From an uncultured Lachnospiraceae bacterium (GTDB lineage: Bacteria; Bacillota; Clostridia; Lachnospirales; Lachnospiraceae): a DNA stretch of 64,000 bases. The position numbers and the translations under genes were made by a program. Positions 7,809 to 15,595 of this stretch are shown piece after piece. Position 1 is the first letter of the stretch. Each line of letters opens with the position of its first letter. The notes under the pieces were generated by a model. That model was not told where the DNA came from and did not search any database. It saw only the letters and a program-made list of their open reading frames with translations. The stretch spans positions 305,109 to 369,108 of the forward strand of contig CAKRVA010000003.1 in NCBI GenBank assembly GCA_934408585.1, given 5' to 3'.

Positions 7809-9560
7809 TCAAGCCTCTGATGCATATGCTAATTTCCAGCTGATAGCCTGCGTTCTCGCATCTATAAATCTTTTATAGATACCTTCTTCCCTCATAAGCT
7901 GCTCGTGTGTACCCTGCTGTGCAATTTTTCCTTTGTCCACGACTACAATCTGGTCTGCATGTCTTACCGTTTTCAGACGGTGTGCAATCATTATGATTGT
8001 TTTTTCCTTCGTCAAAGCTTCTACAGCCTCCATCAAATCTTTTTCATTTTCAGGATCAACATTCGCCGTTGCTTCGTTCAAAATGATGATGGGAGCATCT
8101 TTCATGATAGCTCTGGCGATAGAAATACGCTGCTTTTCGCCACCGGACAAGGTTGCTCCACCTTCGCCGATTACTGTATTGTATCCATCCGGAAGTTTGC
8201 TGATAAAGTCATGGCAGCAAGCTTTCTTTGCAGCCTCAACAACCTCTTCATGGCTTGCATCCTGACGTCCAAACTTAATATTATTCTCAATCGTATCTGC
8301 AAAAAGATAAACCGACTGGAAAACAAAAGCAAAATTGCTCATAAGGCTGTTCATGTTGTAATCCTTTACATTAACACCGCCAAGCGTAATCTCTCCGGAA
8401 TCAACATCCCAAAATCTTGCAATCAGATTACAAAGAGTCGATTTTCCTCCACCTGACGGACCTACGATAGCTGTCGTTGTCTTTTGCGGAATAGAAAGCG
8501 AAACGTCATCAATAATTTTCCTTTTATCATAGGAAAATGAAACGTTATTCAATTTGATATCATAGCTTTCCGGCTTGATGTCCTTTCCATCAATATCCAT
8601 CGTATCCAATTCCAGAATGTCATTTGCCTTGTCTACGCATACGCTGACCGTACGTAAAAGAGAGGAATAATTTCCTGCGCTTTCAAGACTTGCGTAAAGC
8701 ATAAAAGCAGTAATTGTCATACCGATTGCGTAAACTGCACTCATCGTACCGTTTATATAGAAATATGCACTACATGCCACAATAACAGCACCTGTAATTT
8801 TAGTTACTGCTGTTTGCAAAAAATGATATGGAATAAAAGTCAGTTCCATCTTTGTATTGACTTTTGCACATGCATTGTTTGCATCATTTAATCTTTTCGC
8901 CTGTGTTCCCAACAGGTTATAAGATTTTACCTCTGCAATTCCCTGTAAATACTCCATAATCTGGCTGACTAATTCAACATCGCACTTAATTTTATCTTCC
9001 GAATCTTTTTTGCCCGCCTTTTGCATTTTCGAATTAATCAGGAAGAAAACAATTACACCAACTGCTGCCACCAGACCAATTCGCCAATCAAATAAAAAGA
9101 GCATAAGAACAATCATTGCTGTTTCCAAAATTCCCTGGGTTGTTATCATAACCACACGGGTAGCGATATCTCCGAGTGCTTCCATGGTATTGGTAGTAAC
9201 AGAAGAAATCTCACCAATACTCTTGGAGTTAAAATATCCCATAGGAAGATAGCGCAAATGTTCCGCAATCTTTATCCTCATAAAAGCACTGGCATTGTAA
9301 CCGCCTTCGGTTTGAAGGACCGTGGAATATCTCTTACAAAATGCAGAAGTAACAATGGCAACAACCATAATCACCAGTGAACCTCTGATATATTTCCCCA
9401 TAGGTTCTCCACTCATCAACCCTATCAGTATGTACATGATGGCAGGAATTTTCATAGCGGAAGCAAGAGCCTCCACAACGCCAAGCACCATGGATAATTT
9501 AAATTTCTTACTGTTTTCTTCGCCGGAAAATCTAAAGAATTTTGCTAATATTTCAAACAT
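7809..9560 (-). CDS. ABC exporter half-transporter 2 (fused permease and ATPase)
   Basis: A 583-residue protein with an N-terminal six-helix exporter membrane domain and a C-terminal ATPase. The Walker A loop GPSGGGKST is at residues 367-375 and the signature is LSGGEKQR. The Walker B region reads IIILNEATAN: the magnesium-binding aspartate is asparagine (residue 495, codon at 8076-8078) while the catalytic glutamate is kept. Its start overlaps the partner gene by 8 bases and has AGGAGGAG upstream. With the partner it should form a heterodimeric exporter of lipids, drugs or peptides controlled by the upstream TetR gene. The Walker B change suggests one weakened ATP site. Confidence 0.92.
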   Translation of the reverse strand: MFEILAKFFRFSGEENSKKFKLSMVLGVVEALASAMKIPAIMYILIGLMSGEPMGKYIRGSLVIMVVAIVTSAFCKRYSTVLQTEGGYNASAFMRIKIAEHLRYLPMGYFNSKSIGEISSVTTNTMEALGDIATRVVMITTQGILETAMIVLMLFLFDWRIGLVAAVGVIVFFLINSKMQKAGKKDSEDKIKCDVELVSQIMEYLQGIAEVKSYNLLGTQAKRLNDANNACAKVNTKMELTFIPYHFLQTAVTKITGAVIVACSAYFYINGTMSAVYAIGMTITAFMLYASLESAGNYSSLLRTVSVCVDKANDILELDTMDIDGKDIKPESYDIKLNNVSFSYDKRKIIDDVSLSIPQKTTTAIVGPSGGGKSTLCNLIARFWDVDSGEITLGGVNVKDYNMNSLMSNFAFVFQSVYLFADTIENNIKFGRQDASHEEVVEAAKKACCHDFISKLPDGYNTVIGEGGATLSGGEKQRISIARAIMKDAPIIILNEATANVDPENEKDLMEAVEALTKEKTIIMIAHRLKTVRHADQIVVVDKGKIAQQGTHEQLMREEGIYKRFIDARTQAISWKLAYASEA

Positions 9561-11316
9561 GATCTCTCTCCTCCTTTACCGTATCTTTTGCAGAAATATG
9601 TGTTTCCCACATTTCTTTATAAAGTGCACTGGACTCCAAAAGCTCCTGATGTCTGCCATGGCCCTGAATATATCCATCATTCACCAAAAAGATTTGGTCA
9701 CTGTCCTTAACGGTCGAAAGTCTGTGAGCGATTACAATGAGTGTTTTTCCTTCCACAAGTTTTGCAATCGAGTTTTGCAAAATAGCTTCATTTTCAGGAT
9801 CTGTATAGGCGGTTGCTTCGTCAAGGATAACGATTGGAGAATCCTTCAGCATTGCCCTTGCAATGGAAATTCTCTGTCTTTCTCCACCTGATAAATGACC
9901 TCCTGCATCACCAACATAGGTGTCAAAACCGTTTTCCAACTGCATAATAAAATCGTAACAGCCGCTTTTCTTTGTAACTTCAATAACTTCCTCATCTGTC
10001 GCCGATGGTTTACCATGCCTGATATTTTCCATAACTGTTTCATTAAAGAGGTAGTTATCCTGGGATACGTAAGCGATTTTCCTATTAAAATCCTCAAAGG
10101 ACATCTGTTTGATATCCACTCCGCCAATCTTTATACTACCGGAATCCACCTCCCAAAAAGATGCAATCAACTTCGCAATGGTTGATTTACCGCTTCCGGA
10201 AGGTCCGACAATCGCATTTACGCTTCCAGCTTTCATCTCCATATTGATACCATGCAGAACTTCCTTGTCATGATAAGCAAATTTTACATTTTCGATAGAA
10301 ATTGAATTGTCCTTTGGTATTTCAACACTTACTTCCGGACGATTTATTTCCGGTTGCTGAAGAATATCAGCAACTTCGCCAACGATAACATTAATCTTAC
10401 CTAAGTCATCTGTATAAGAGGCAACTGTAATCAGTGGACCTACAATACCCAGTGATAAAATAATGCACATAACAAAGTCCGAAAGGGATAATGTTCCATT
10501 TCCTACGTAATGTGCTCCAAAAGGTAATACGGTAAGCAACGTATATGGTGTTACCACCATCGTCAATGCATGAAAAATCGAGCAGCGTTTCATCCAGCTT
10601 ATAAAAGAGTTTGCGTATTCCTTGGCTGCCTGTGTAAACTTTGCATATGAACTTTCTGTTTTACCAAAAGCCTTTATAACTTCAATACCATCAATATATT
10701 CAACCGCTGAATCATTTAATCTCTTGGTGGCTTTAACTGTTCTCTCAAAGCTTGGCTGAAAGTCTATCATCATTCCAAAATAAGAGCATATTCCAACCAC
10801 AACCGGGAGCATAGACCAAAGTGCTAAGCGCCAGTCTGTCATAAAGAAATAAATAAGGATGATAATTGGTGCCAGGAGATTCGATGTGAATTCCGGCACA
10901 ATGTGCGCAAGTGTAGTTTCAATGCTGTCGATTCGCTCTACGATAATATTTTTGAACGTACCTGATGAGGTATCTTTAACATATCCAAGCGGAACTTTTG
11001 CCAGCTTGTCACAGCATGCCTTTCTCATATTCGCAAGAACTGCAAATGTTGCTTTATGCGAAAGCGTTGTGGATATAGAATGAAAAAGCTCGGCAATTAT
11101 AAATGACACTGCAATAAGAACTGTCTTTATTATGTAAGCCTCAAAGTCCTTTTCCCCACTTAGATACATCTTTACAACATCGGCAATCAAAAAATATGGA
11201 ACTATTTTTAAAATCACATTGCCTACTGCAAGCAATACACTCAACAGATAAAGTGTTTTTTGAGGGACTGCCCAGTTTAGCAACCAGCCTGCCCAAGATT
11301 TTTTTGCTTCTTTCAT
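9553..11316 (-). CDS. ABC exporter half-transporter 1 (fused permease and ATPase)
   Basis: A 587-residue exporter half with a six-helix membrane domain followed by an ATPase. Walker A is GPSGSGKST at residues 371-379, the signature is LSGGERQR, and Walker B is intact (VILDEATAYTDPENE). It is the first gene of the pair. The start follows CAGGAGGAAAA. The two proteins resemble the TetR-linked ABC exporter pairs common in Clostridia. The substrate is not predictable. A small inverted repeat overlapping the likely -10 lies upstream and could be an operator. Confidence 0.92.
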   Translation of the reverse strand: MKEAKKSWAGWLLNWAVPQKTLYLLSVLLAVGNVILKIVPYFLIADVVKMYLSGEKDFEAYIIKTVLIAVSFIIAELFHSISTTLSHKATFAVLANMRKACCDKLAKVPLGYVKDTSSGTFKNIIVERIDSIETTLAHIVPEFTSNLLAPIIILIYFFMTDWRLALWSMLPVVVGICSYFGMMIDFQPSFERTVKATKRLNDSAVEYIDGIEVIKAFGKTESSYAKFTQAAKEYANSFISWMKRCSIFHALTMVVTPYTLLTVLPFGAHYVGNGTLSLSDFVMCIILSLGIVGPLITVASYTDDLGKINVIVGEVADILQQPEINRPEVSVEIPKDNSISIENVKFAYHDKEVLHGINMEMKAGSVNAIVGPSGSGKSTIAKLIASFWEVDSGSIKIGGVDIKQMSFEDFNRKIAYVSQDNYLFNETVMENIRHGKPSATDEEVIEVTKKSGCYDFIMQLENGFDTYVGDAGGHLSGGERQRISIARAMLKDSPIVILDEATAYTDPENEAILQNSIAKLVEGKTLIVIAHRLSTVKDSDQIFLVNDGYIQGHGRHQELLESSALYKEMWETHISAKDTVKEERDHV

Positions 11317-11351
11317 GCTTAATTTTCCTCCTGATTATTAACATTTCAGTA

Positions 11352-11367
11352 GTTAGTATAAACTAAC
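11352..11367 (-). promoter_or_regulatory. Inverted repeat over the -10 region of the ABC exporter operon
   Basis: GTTAGT and ACTAAC are 4 bases apart. On the minus strand the centre reads TATACT, a plausible -10 box, with TTGATT about 19 bases upstream. A regulator binding here would block transcription of the exporter genes. It differs in sequence from the palindrome at the TetR promoter, so a shared regulator is only a guess. Confidence 0.45.
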
Positions 11368-11438
11368 CATTTATCAAAAAATCAAGCAGCCTTTGATTAA
11401 CAGCTACTTTGATTTTATTGCTATGTATAACTATAATA

Positions 11439-12071
11439 TCAGCTGTCCGGAAACGTGACATGAAGCAACCGTTCCCAACCGCCCCTTAAAAATTCTTTTA
11501 ATTGCTCGATATTTTTCTTTGCAGTTTCTTTTTCCATATCATGTTCCATAATCTGAAAAACAGCAGAGAAATAACCGGTACTGACCATATGCATAAGGCT
11601 ATCCTCAACAATTGGAATTTCAATACCTGCGTTTCGCATGGTCTCCATATAGTCCAACATTGATTGTATTTCACGATCCACCATATTATGTACAAAAGCT
11701 GCATGTTTACCGCTGTCCCCACATTTTAAAAGCAAACGGAAGTTATCATAATTATCATAAATATAATCAATCATCTGATTCATTCCATCATCGGAGGATT
11801 CTGCCATATGATTGGTTTGCGCTTCTGGCGAAAGCTCTTCAAAATCAGCAAGCACGTTGTCATATATCTTATAAATATGCTCCACATACGGATCGATAAG
11901 AGCGTCAAAAAGGCTTTCCTTTGTGGGGTAATATTTATAGAATGCCCCTGTAGTAAGTCCGGCATCCTTTACGATATTTCTTAAAGAAGCACCATCAAGC
12001 CCATCTCTTAAAAAGTGCTTTTTTGCAGTATTTAATATATTTTCTCTAGTGGTATCTGCTTTAATGGACAT
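11439..12071 (-). CDS. TetR/AcrR family transcriptional repressor
   Basis: A 210-residue protein with an N-terminal helix-turn-helix: TRENILNTAKKHFLRDG, then ASLRNIVKDAGLTTGAFYKYYPTKESLF, the classic TetR pattern. A helical ligand-binding domain follows. It lies directly upstream of the ABC exporter pair on the same strand, so it is the likely local regulator, responding to an exported compound. Its own promoter carries a long palindrome, which suggests autoregulation. Confidence 0.92.
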   Translation of the reverse strand: MSIKADTTRENILNTAKKHFLRDGLDGASLRNIVKDAGLTTGAFYKYYPTKESLFDALIDPYVEHIYKIYDNVLADFEELSPEAQTNHMAESSDDGMNQMIDYIYDNYDNFRLLLKCGDSGKHAAFVHNMVDREIQSMLDYMETMRNAGIEIPIVEDSLMHMVSTGYFSAVFQIMEHDMEKETAKKNIEQLKEFLRGGWERLLHVTFPDS

Positions 12072-12093
12072 ATCTGTTGTTCTCCAAAAGAAA

Positions 12094-12149
12094 TATAACA
12101 GTGTTATATAACACCGTTATATTATATTCATAGATTGTGGGAATGTCAA
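12094..12149 (-). promoter_or_regulatory. Consensus promoter with a 28-base palindromic operator for tetR
   Basis: On the minus strand TTGACA (12144-12149) and TATAAT (12121-12126) are separated by exactly 17 bases. Abutting and overlapping the -10 is a near-perfect palindrome at 12094-12121 whose arms read TATAAC-GTGTTA and TAACAC-GTTATA, with a single mismatched pair. This is the expected layout of an autoregulated TetR operator. Confidence 0.8.
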
Positions 12150-12203
12150 GTTTTGAATATATAAAGAAATGGCAGTTTTAATCTTATTTTATAGCTTCAC
12201 TTC

Positions 12204-12920
12204 CTATAAATACTTCAAAATATCAGATAAGCTATTAACTTCTATATCCGCTTTCTCACTCTCATCCGTTATGTTCCACAAACTTCCAAATCCCTGTTTT
12301 ACCCATATAGTTTTCATACCCATCTGTTTTGCAGGTACAATATCATTATCAATACGGTCACCAATCATAACTGCATTCTCTGGCTTACAACTGCTTCTTT
12401 CTAATGCAATTTCAAATATACGCCTATCTGGTTTCGAAACACCCTCTTCTGCTGATGCGATGACCAAATCAATATATTTCCGTATGCCAAGATTTTCTAG
12501 TCTATTAGAAGTTCCTAATGATTGATTTGCAATTACACCGATTTTATAAATTCTACTTAACTTTTTCAGGCAGTCCTTGGTATCTGTATATAGTCCCTCA
12601 TATTGTGATTTCCATTTAGGCAATTCCACACCCAATTGCCTTGCTACTTCTAAATCTCCTTTTTTGTTTTCTTTGTAAAATGCTACAGCATATTCATAAA
12701 TTTGCTCATAAGCTAAACTCGATAATTCTGCTATTCTTTTCATCCTATCTTCATAAACTTTGCTTTCATCAACCAGTGTTGATCCAACATCAAAAAATAA
12801 CCATTTTATTTCGTCTTTCTTAGGCAAAAATCCTCTTTGCCTTACTTCTTCTAGCAGTTTTGGTTGAATTTCAGGATATGTCCTATTAATCGGTAGTTCA
12901 TCTATTTTGTTAGCTGTCAT
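12204..12920 (-). CDS. HAD superfamily hydrolase
   Basis: A 238-residue protein with HAD motifs: WLFFDVGSTLVDE (motif I, nucleophile Asp in DVGST), a later VIANQS (motif II), a lysine in SKPD (motif III) and GDRIDNDIVPAKQMG (motif IV). The second Asp of the usual DxD is Gly, as in other HAD branches that read DVG or DLG, so phosphatase activity should not be assumed. About 40 residues precede motif I, longer than usual. AGGTGA lies before the ATG. It is a single gene next to the genomic island, and the substrate is unknown. Confidence 0.85.
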   Translation of the reverse strand: MTANKIDELPINRTYPEIQPKLLEEVRQRGFLPKKDEIKWLFFDVGSTLVDESKVYEDRMKRIAELSSLAYEQIYEYAVAFYKENKKGDLEVARQLGVELPKWKSQYEGLYTDTKDCLKKLSRIYKIGVIANQSLGTSNRLENLGIRKYIDLVIASAEEGVSKPDRRIFEIALERSSCKPENAVMIGDRIDNDIVPAKQMGMKTIWVKQGFGSLWNITDESEKADIEVNSLSDILKYL

Positions 12921-13042
12921 AAAATCACCTACGTTATCCTATTTTGCAATTTGAATAGTCCATTTAAATACTCGTATCGTATGATATCATGTCTACTACT
13001 ATCTCCCCCAAGTAGAGCCCAACTAGAGCCGTTTGATAAAGC

Positions 13043-13083
13043 AAATGCCGGAAACCCGCATAAATACAGGCTTTCGGCATTTT
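13043..13083 (-). terminator. Hairpin, probably the original guaA terminator
   Basis: The arms AAATGCCG and CGGCATTT have additional inner pairing. It sits just beyond the outermost copy of the guaA 3'-end sequence (13089-13103), which is where the terminator of guaA would have been before the island inserted. The rest of 12921-13200 contains no gene I can support. Confidence 0.5.
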
Positions 13084-13088
13084 AATCC

Positions 13089-13103
13089 ATTATTCAAACT
13101 CAA
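13089..13103. repeat. Distal copy of the guaA 3'-end attachment sequence
   Basis: ATTATTCAAACTCAA occurs here and again at 21833-21847, where it is the reverse complement of the last guaA codons and stop. A 15-base identity with the 3' end of guaA, 8.7 kb away in the same orientation, is what integration at guaA leaves behind. This copy is the outermost one. Confidence 0.7.
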
Positions 13104-13112
13104 ATCATTCCG

Positions 13113-13151
13113 GCAACAAACTAGCAACACATTTTGCAACCAATCTGCAAC
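13113..13151. repeat. Four GCAAC boxes at helical spacing
   Basis: GCAAC starts at 13113, 13124, 13136 and 13147, spacings of 11, 12 and 11 bases. It lies beside the outer attachment copy and resembles arm-type integrase binding sites. It differs from the AGTACCA boxes of the main island, so it may mark a remnant of an earlier element. Confidence 0.4.
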
Positions 13152-13317
13152 CATGCCTTCATAAACCTCAGTACTTTCGGGCATTCTGAGCGTTTTTCTC
13201 TTATTCAAACTCCCAGAATTTAGTTTGATTTAGGTTATTTTAGTGCGGTTATCTATACTATTTTGTATTGATAACCAGCATCTTTTCCACACATTATTTT
13301 TCGTCTCACATATTTTT

Positions 13318-13335
13318 AGTACCAATCCAGTACCA
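13318..13335. repeat. Left AGTACCA box pair (putative integrase arm sites)
   Basis: AGTACCA at 13318 and 13329 are separated by ATCC. The same pair with the same 11-base period and a different 4-base spacer is present near the other island end at 21757-21774. Between 13213 and 13474 no gene is supported. An inverted repeat GGTTATC (13247-13253) / GATAACC (13270-13276) is also present. Confidence 0.5.
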
Positions 13336-13474
13336 TTGCATTTTTTCATTATTGTGTGTAGTTCCGGTGGCTTGCAGGTTTCTTTTACTATTCACAGAAT
13401 AATTTTCTGTCGGTTTGCTTGTCCACCTATTAAAATTATAAGCTCCATCAAGTATTTCTGCAAGAAAAAGTTTT

Positions 13475-13497
13475 GTGGTACTAATCGTTAGTACCAC
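13475..13497 (-). terminator. Perfect 10-base palindrome containing AGTACCAC, possible terminator
   Basis: The arms GTGGTACTAA and TTAGTACCAC enclose a 3-base loop, followed on the minus strand by AAAACTTTTTC. It overlaps the last codons of the 31-residue gene and could end that transcript. It also contains the AGTACCA motif in both orientations, so it may instead be a recombinase or excisionase site. Confidence 0.45.
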
Positions 13498-13576
13498 GAT
13501 TGTTTTCTATATACTGAGCAAAATTAATTACCTTTGCAGGCTTTCTCTTAGTAGCAATTCCTAATCGTTCCATCAT
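13481..13576 (-). CDS. Very small protein (31 aa), unknown
   Basis: The frame starts ATG ATG where the preceding gene stops (ATGATG overlapping its TGA), so it is placed for translational coupling. The product MMERLGIATKRKPAKVIN... is basic at the N terminus, then acidic, with no known motif. It stops inside the 13475-13497 palindrome. It could be a real small partner of the upstream gene or the relic of a longer one. There is no further evidence. Confidence 0.35.
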   Translation of the reverse strand: MMERLGIATKRKPAKVINFAQYIENNRGTND

Positions 13577-13896
13577 CTGCTCATTTCAAGTATCCTTTTT
13601 ACTTCCTGCTGTAATTCATCACTAAAGTCTGATAAATCATCATATGTAATTACCTTCAATCTAATAAGACGAACAATATCCCATATTGTCTCTGATTTTT
13701 TCAGCTCCATGATAACTCCAGGATGACGCTTATCTTCTTTTATCCGTTTTTCAAGTTCCCAGAATTTATCTGATGCAGGTTTTTTATCATCATTTAGAAA
13801 ATTTACATACTCTTTAACAAGACCTTCCATATAATTTTCCTGCCAGCCTGATAATCTTTCTCGAAATAATTTCCAATCCTTTTTGCTTATGTCCAT
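13573..13896 (-). CDS. Small conserved hypothetical protein (107 aa)
   Basis: The start at 13896 (MDISKKDWKLFRERL) has GGAGG 9 bases upstream, whereas the longer frame to 13944 has none. The product is highly charged and probably all-helical, with DWKLFRERLSGWQENYMEGL and DKFWELEKRIKEDKRHPGV followed by DIVRLIRLKVITYDDLSDFS. I recall similar small proteins in gut Clostridia, sometimes carrying the uninformative name multidrug transporter, but there is no membrane segment here. Function unknown. It lies downstream of a dense array of TGAGACT boxes that may regulate it. Confidence 0.65.
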   Translation of the reverse strand: MDISKKDWKLFRERLSGWQENYMEGLVKEYVNFLNDDKKPASDKFWELEKRIKEDKRHPGVIMELKKSETIWDIVRLIRLKVITYDDLSDFSDELQQEVKRILEMSR

Positions 13897-13923
13897 GATT
13901 TTGAACCTCCTCAGTTTCATGCT

Positions 13924-14108
13924 AGTCTCAACAAACAATTTCAAAAATGAGACTGGCTTGAGACTACAACTTTATAATTCACCTGCAAATGCCGATTTTA
14001 TGGCATTTTGCTATATCATAGAGTCTCAGTCAGTCTCAAATCTCGTGAGACTTCGTTGAGACTAACTTCGTAATATTCGTTTTTTCAGAAATTGCTTTAA
14101 GAGTCTCA
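13924..14108. repeat. Cluster of eight TGAGACT/AGTCTCA boxes
   Basis: The 7-mer occurs as AGTCTCA at 13924, 14022, 14032 and 14102, and as TGAGACT at 13948, 13959, 14046 and 14057. Close pairs are 11, 10 and 11 bases apart, one helical turn. The block lies in the gene-free stretch 13897-14240, upstream of the 107-aa gene. The arrangement suggests an oligomeric DNA-binding protein (operator, replication iterons or recombination site). Confidence 0.65.
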
Positions 14109-14169
14109 TACGCTTTAGAATGCTTCTTCTTAAAATATTCTGATTTTAGCTACTTGATTTTTCTCAAAA

Positions 14170-14215
14170 TTTCTATGACATTTTCTATGACATTTCTACG
14201 ACATTTTCTGTGACA
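14170..14215. repeat. Four tandem 11/12-base repeats
   Basis: TTTCTATGACA, TTTTCTATGACA, TTTCTACGACA and TTTTCTGTGACA follow each other without gaps, a 23-base unit repeated twice. They lie just downstream of the broken AlbA_2 gene on the minus strand. They are too short and without spacers to be a CRISPR array. Confidence 0.7.
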
Positions 14216-14240
14216 TTCATCAATAGTCTATACCTGATGT

Positions 14241-14982
14241 TTATTCTATGAATACATACTTTCCCTTTCCTTTAACATTTACCACTTTAACAACTTTCAT
14301 GTCTCTAAGTTTTATCATGACTGCTCTTGCTGTGGATGGTGAGCAATCAAGAATTTCTTTTATTTCTTTTGTGCCAAAAATCTGATTTTTCTCTATTTCA
14401 TCATACACCTTAAGAATATTTACCTTCGAAGGTTCATTATATTTTTGTTGCTCAAGCGCCGACTTTATCCTATCAACCGCCGATTTTTTATCGTCAATCG
14501 CCGACTTTTCTTCTCCAATCGCCGGCTTTTGGAAATCAATCAACGACTTATTGACTGCAACAGCCAATTTTTTTAATGAATCAGCAGTTTTTTCAACAAT
14601 AATTTTTCCAACTTTTGAATTATAAATAACCGCCTGCAACATAAAAGCATTTGTATGATAAACAGGATCTTTTAGTCCCACCTGCTCCAACTCATTACAC
14701 ATACGATTAACACCTTCACCAAATTCTTTTACAAATTTATAGTTCTTTAAAAATTCTGCAATCTTAGGATTTCTGAAAAAATGTGTGAATCGTATATTGT
14801 CCGCTCTTACAAGTCCCGGAAGTTGTCTTATCGGTTATACCTATTGCGATATCTCCACCATCTGCATTAGCAAATGCAACAATCGGTATTGCTAAATCCT
14901 TAGGAGAAATATTTATACTTTTTCTGTCAAATGTCTGATTTTCCTCCATTGATAAAATCTCTTCAATCGTCATTGCATTCAC
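14241..14982 (-). pseudogene. AlbA_2/HATPase_c_4 (Schlafen-like) protein, internally deleted
   Basis: The first ~50 residues (MTIEEILSMEENQTFDRKSINISPKDL, then FANADGGDIAIGITD) are the start of a Schlafen AlbA_2 domain. The frame then breaks near 14820. In another frame the sequence resumes as GLVRADNIRFTHFFRNPKIAEF and FVKEFGEGVNRM, the end of the HATPase_c_4 domain of the same protein type. A C-terminal winged helix (TKEIKEILDCSPSTARAVMI) runs to 14241. The middle ~250 residues are missing, so this is one gene with an internal deletion and a frameshift. The linker carries four heptads of the form K-x-A-I/V-x3. Intact relatives are often accessory or defence-associated regulators. Confidence 0.8.
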
Positions 14983-14994
14983 CTTTCATAGTAT

Positions 14995-15594
14995 TCATTC
15001 TGCATCTTCCGCAAATGCATCATAGTATTCATAAAAAATAACGCATAATTCTTTATATAATTCTATTAAATCCTCTGTGGTTTTATGTACATGTTCTCTT
15101 CTATCAATTTCTTTTTTTACTTCCTTTAACTTTGTATGGACTCTTCCCAAATTATATATTAATTGATGTCGCTGCAAATACAATTTCATCTCATAAAACA
15201 TATACATTCCTAATTCCGTTTTATAATATATTTCTCCATTCGTATTTCGCCCCAAATGCTTCTCATATTCATCTGTACATGGATCAACAAATCCCTTGTT
15301 CCCAACCACAGCAACAGTACTACTATCACTCGGCCACTTATTTGATTTTGATATATTGCAAAACGGACACGCATATAATAAATTGTCATACTGAAATTTT
15401 AATTCAGGAAATTTTTCCTTAGGAGCAAAATGTTCCACATGATACACTTTACTCCCGCCACCATATTTATCTAAATCATCACAATATGCACATCTATGCT
15501 CAAAATCATTAATCAAACGTTTTTTATTCTCTCTGTTTGTTCGCCACATTATTCCTGTATAGGATCTTTGCGGATTCTTTTGTTTTACCTTCAT
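14995..15594 (-). CDS. HNH endonuclease, last gene of the island four-gene unit
   Basis: A 199-residue protein with a zinc-braced HNH core: CAYC (Cys35, Cys38), HVEHF (His52, His55), Asn71 in DNLLYAC, and CPFC (Cys76, Cys79) followed by a lysine. All expected metal and catalytic positions are present. HNH proteins of this size act as effector nucleases in restriction and anti-phage systems (for example PtuB of Septu and retron effectors), which is family knowledge and not proof here. It starts one base after the receiver gene stops, so it is co-translated with it. The helical C terminus is unassigned. Confidence 0.85.
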   Translation of the reverse strand: MKVKQKNPQRSYTGIMWRTNRENKKRLINDFEHRCAYCDDLDKYGGGSKVYHVEHFAPKEKFPELKFQYDNLLYACPFCNISKSNKWPSDSSTVAVVGNKGFVDPCTDEYEKHLGRNTNGEIYYKTELGMYMFYEMKLYLQRHQLIYNLGRVHTKLKEVKKEIDRREHVHKTTEDLIELYKELCVIFYEYYDAFAEDAE

Positions 15595-15595
15595 T

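Noticed and set aside
7933..8456. Plus-strand frames opposite the ABC transporter ATPase domain
   Set aside because: Antisense shadows of a conserved domain without independent support.
12970..13000. Short palindrome ATGATATCAT as a regulatory site for the HAD gene
   Set aside because: Too short and AT-rich to be distinguished from chance.
13023..13208. Minus-strand frame of 61 aa near the island edge
   Set aside because: It crosses the outer attachment copy and the hairpin, has no ribosome site and no known motif.
13306..13497. Minus-strand frame of 63 aa inside the left island end
   Set aside because: It runs through the AGTACCA boxes and the palindrome in another frame than the 31-aa gene and shows no family resemblance.
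14170..14215. Possible CRISPR array
   Set aside because: Units are 11-12 bases without spacers and no cas genes are present; it is a plain tandem repeat.
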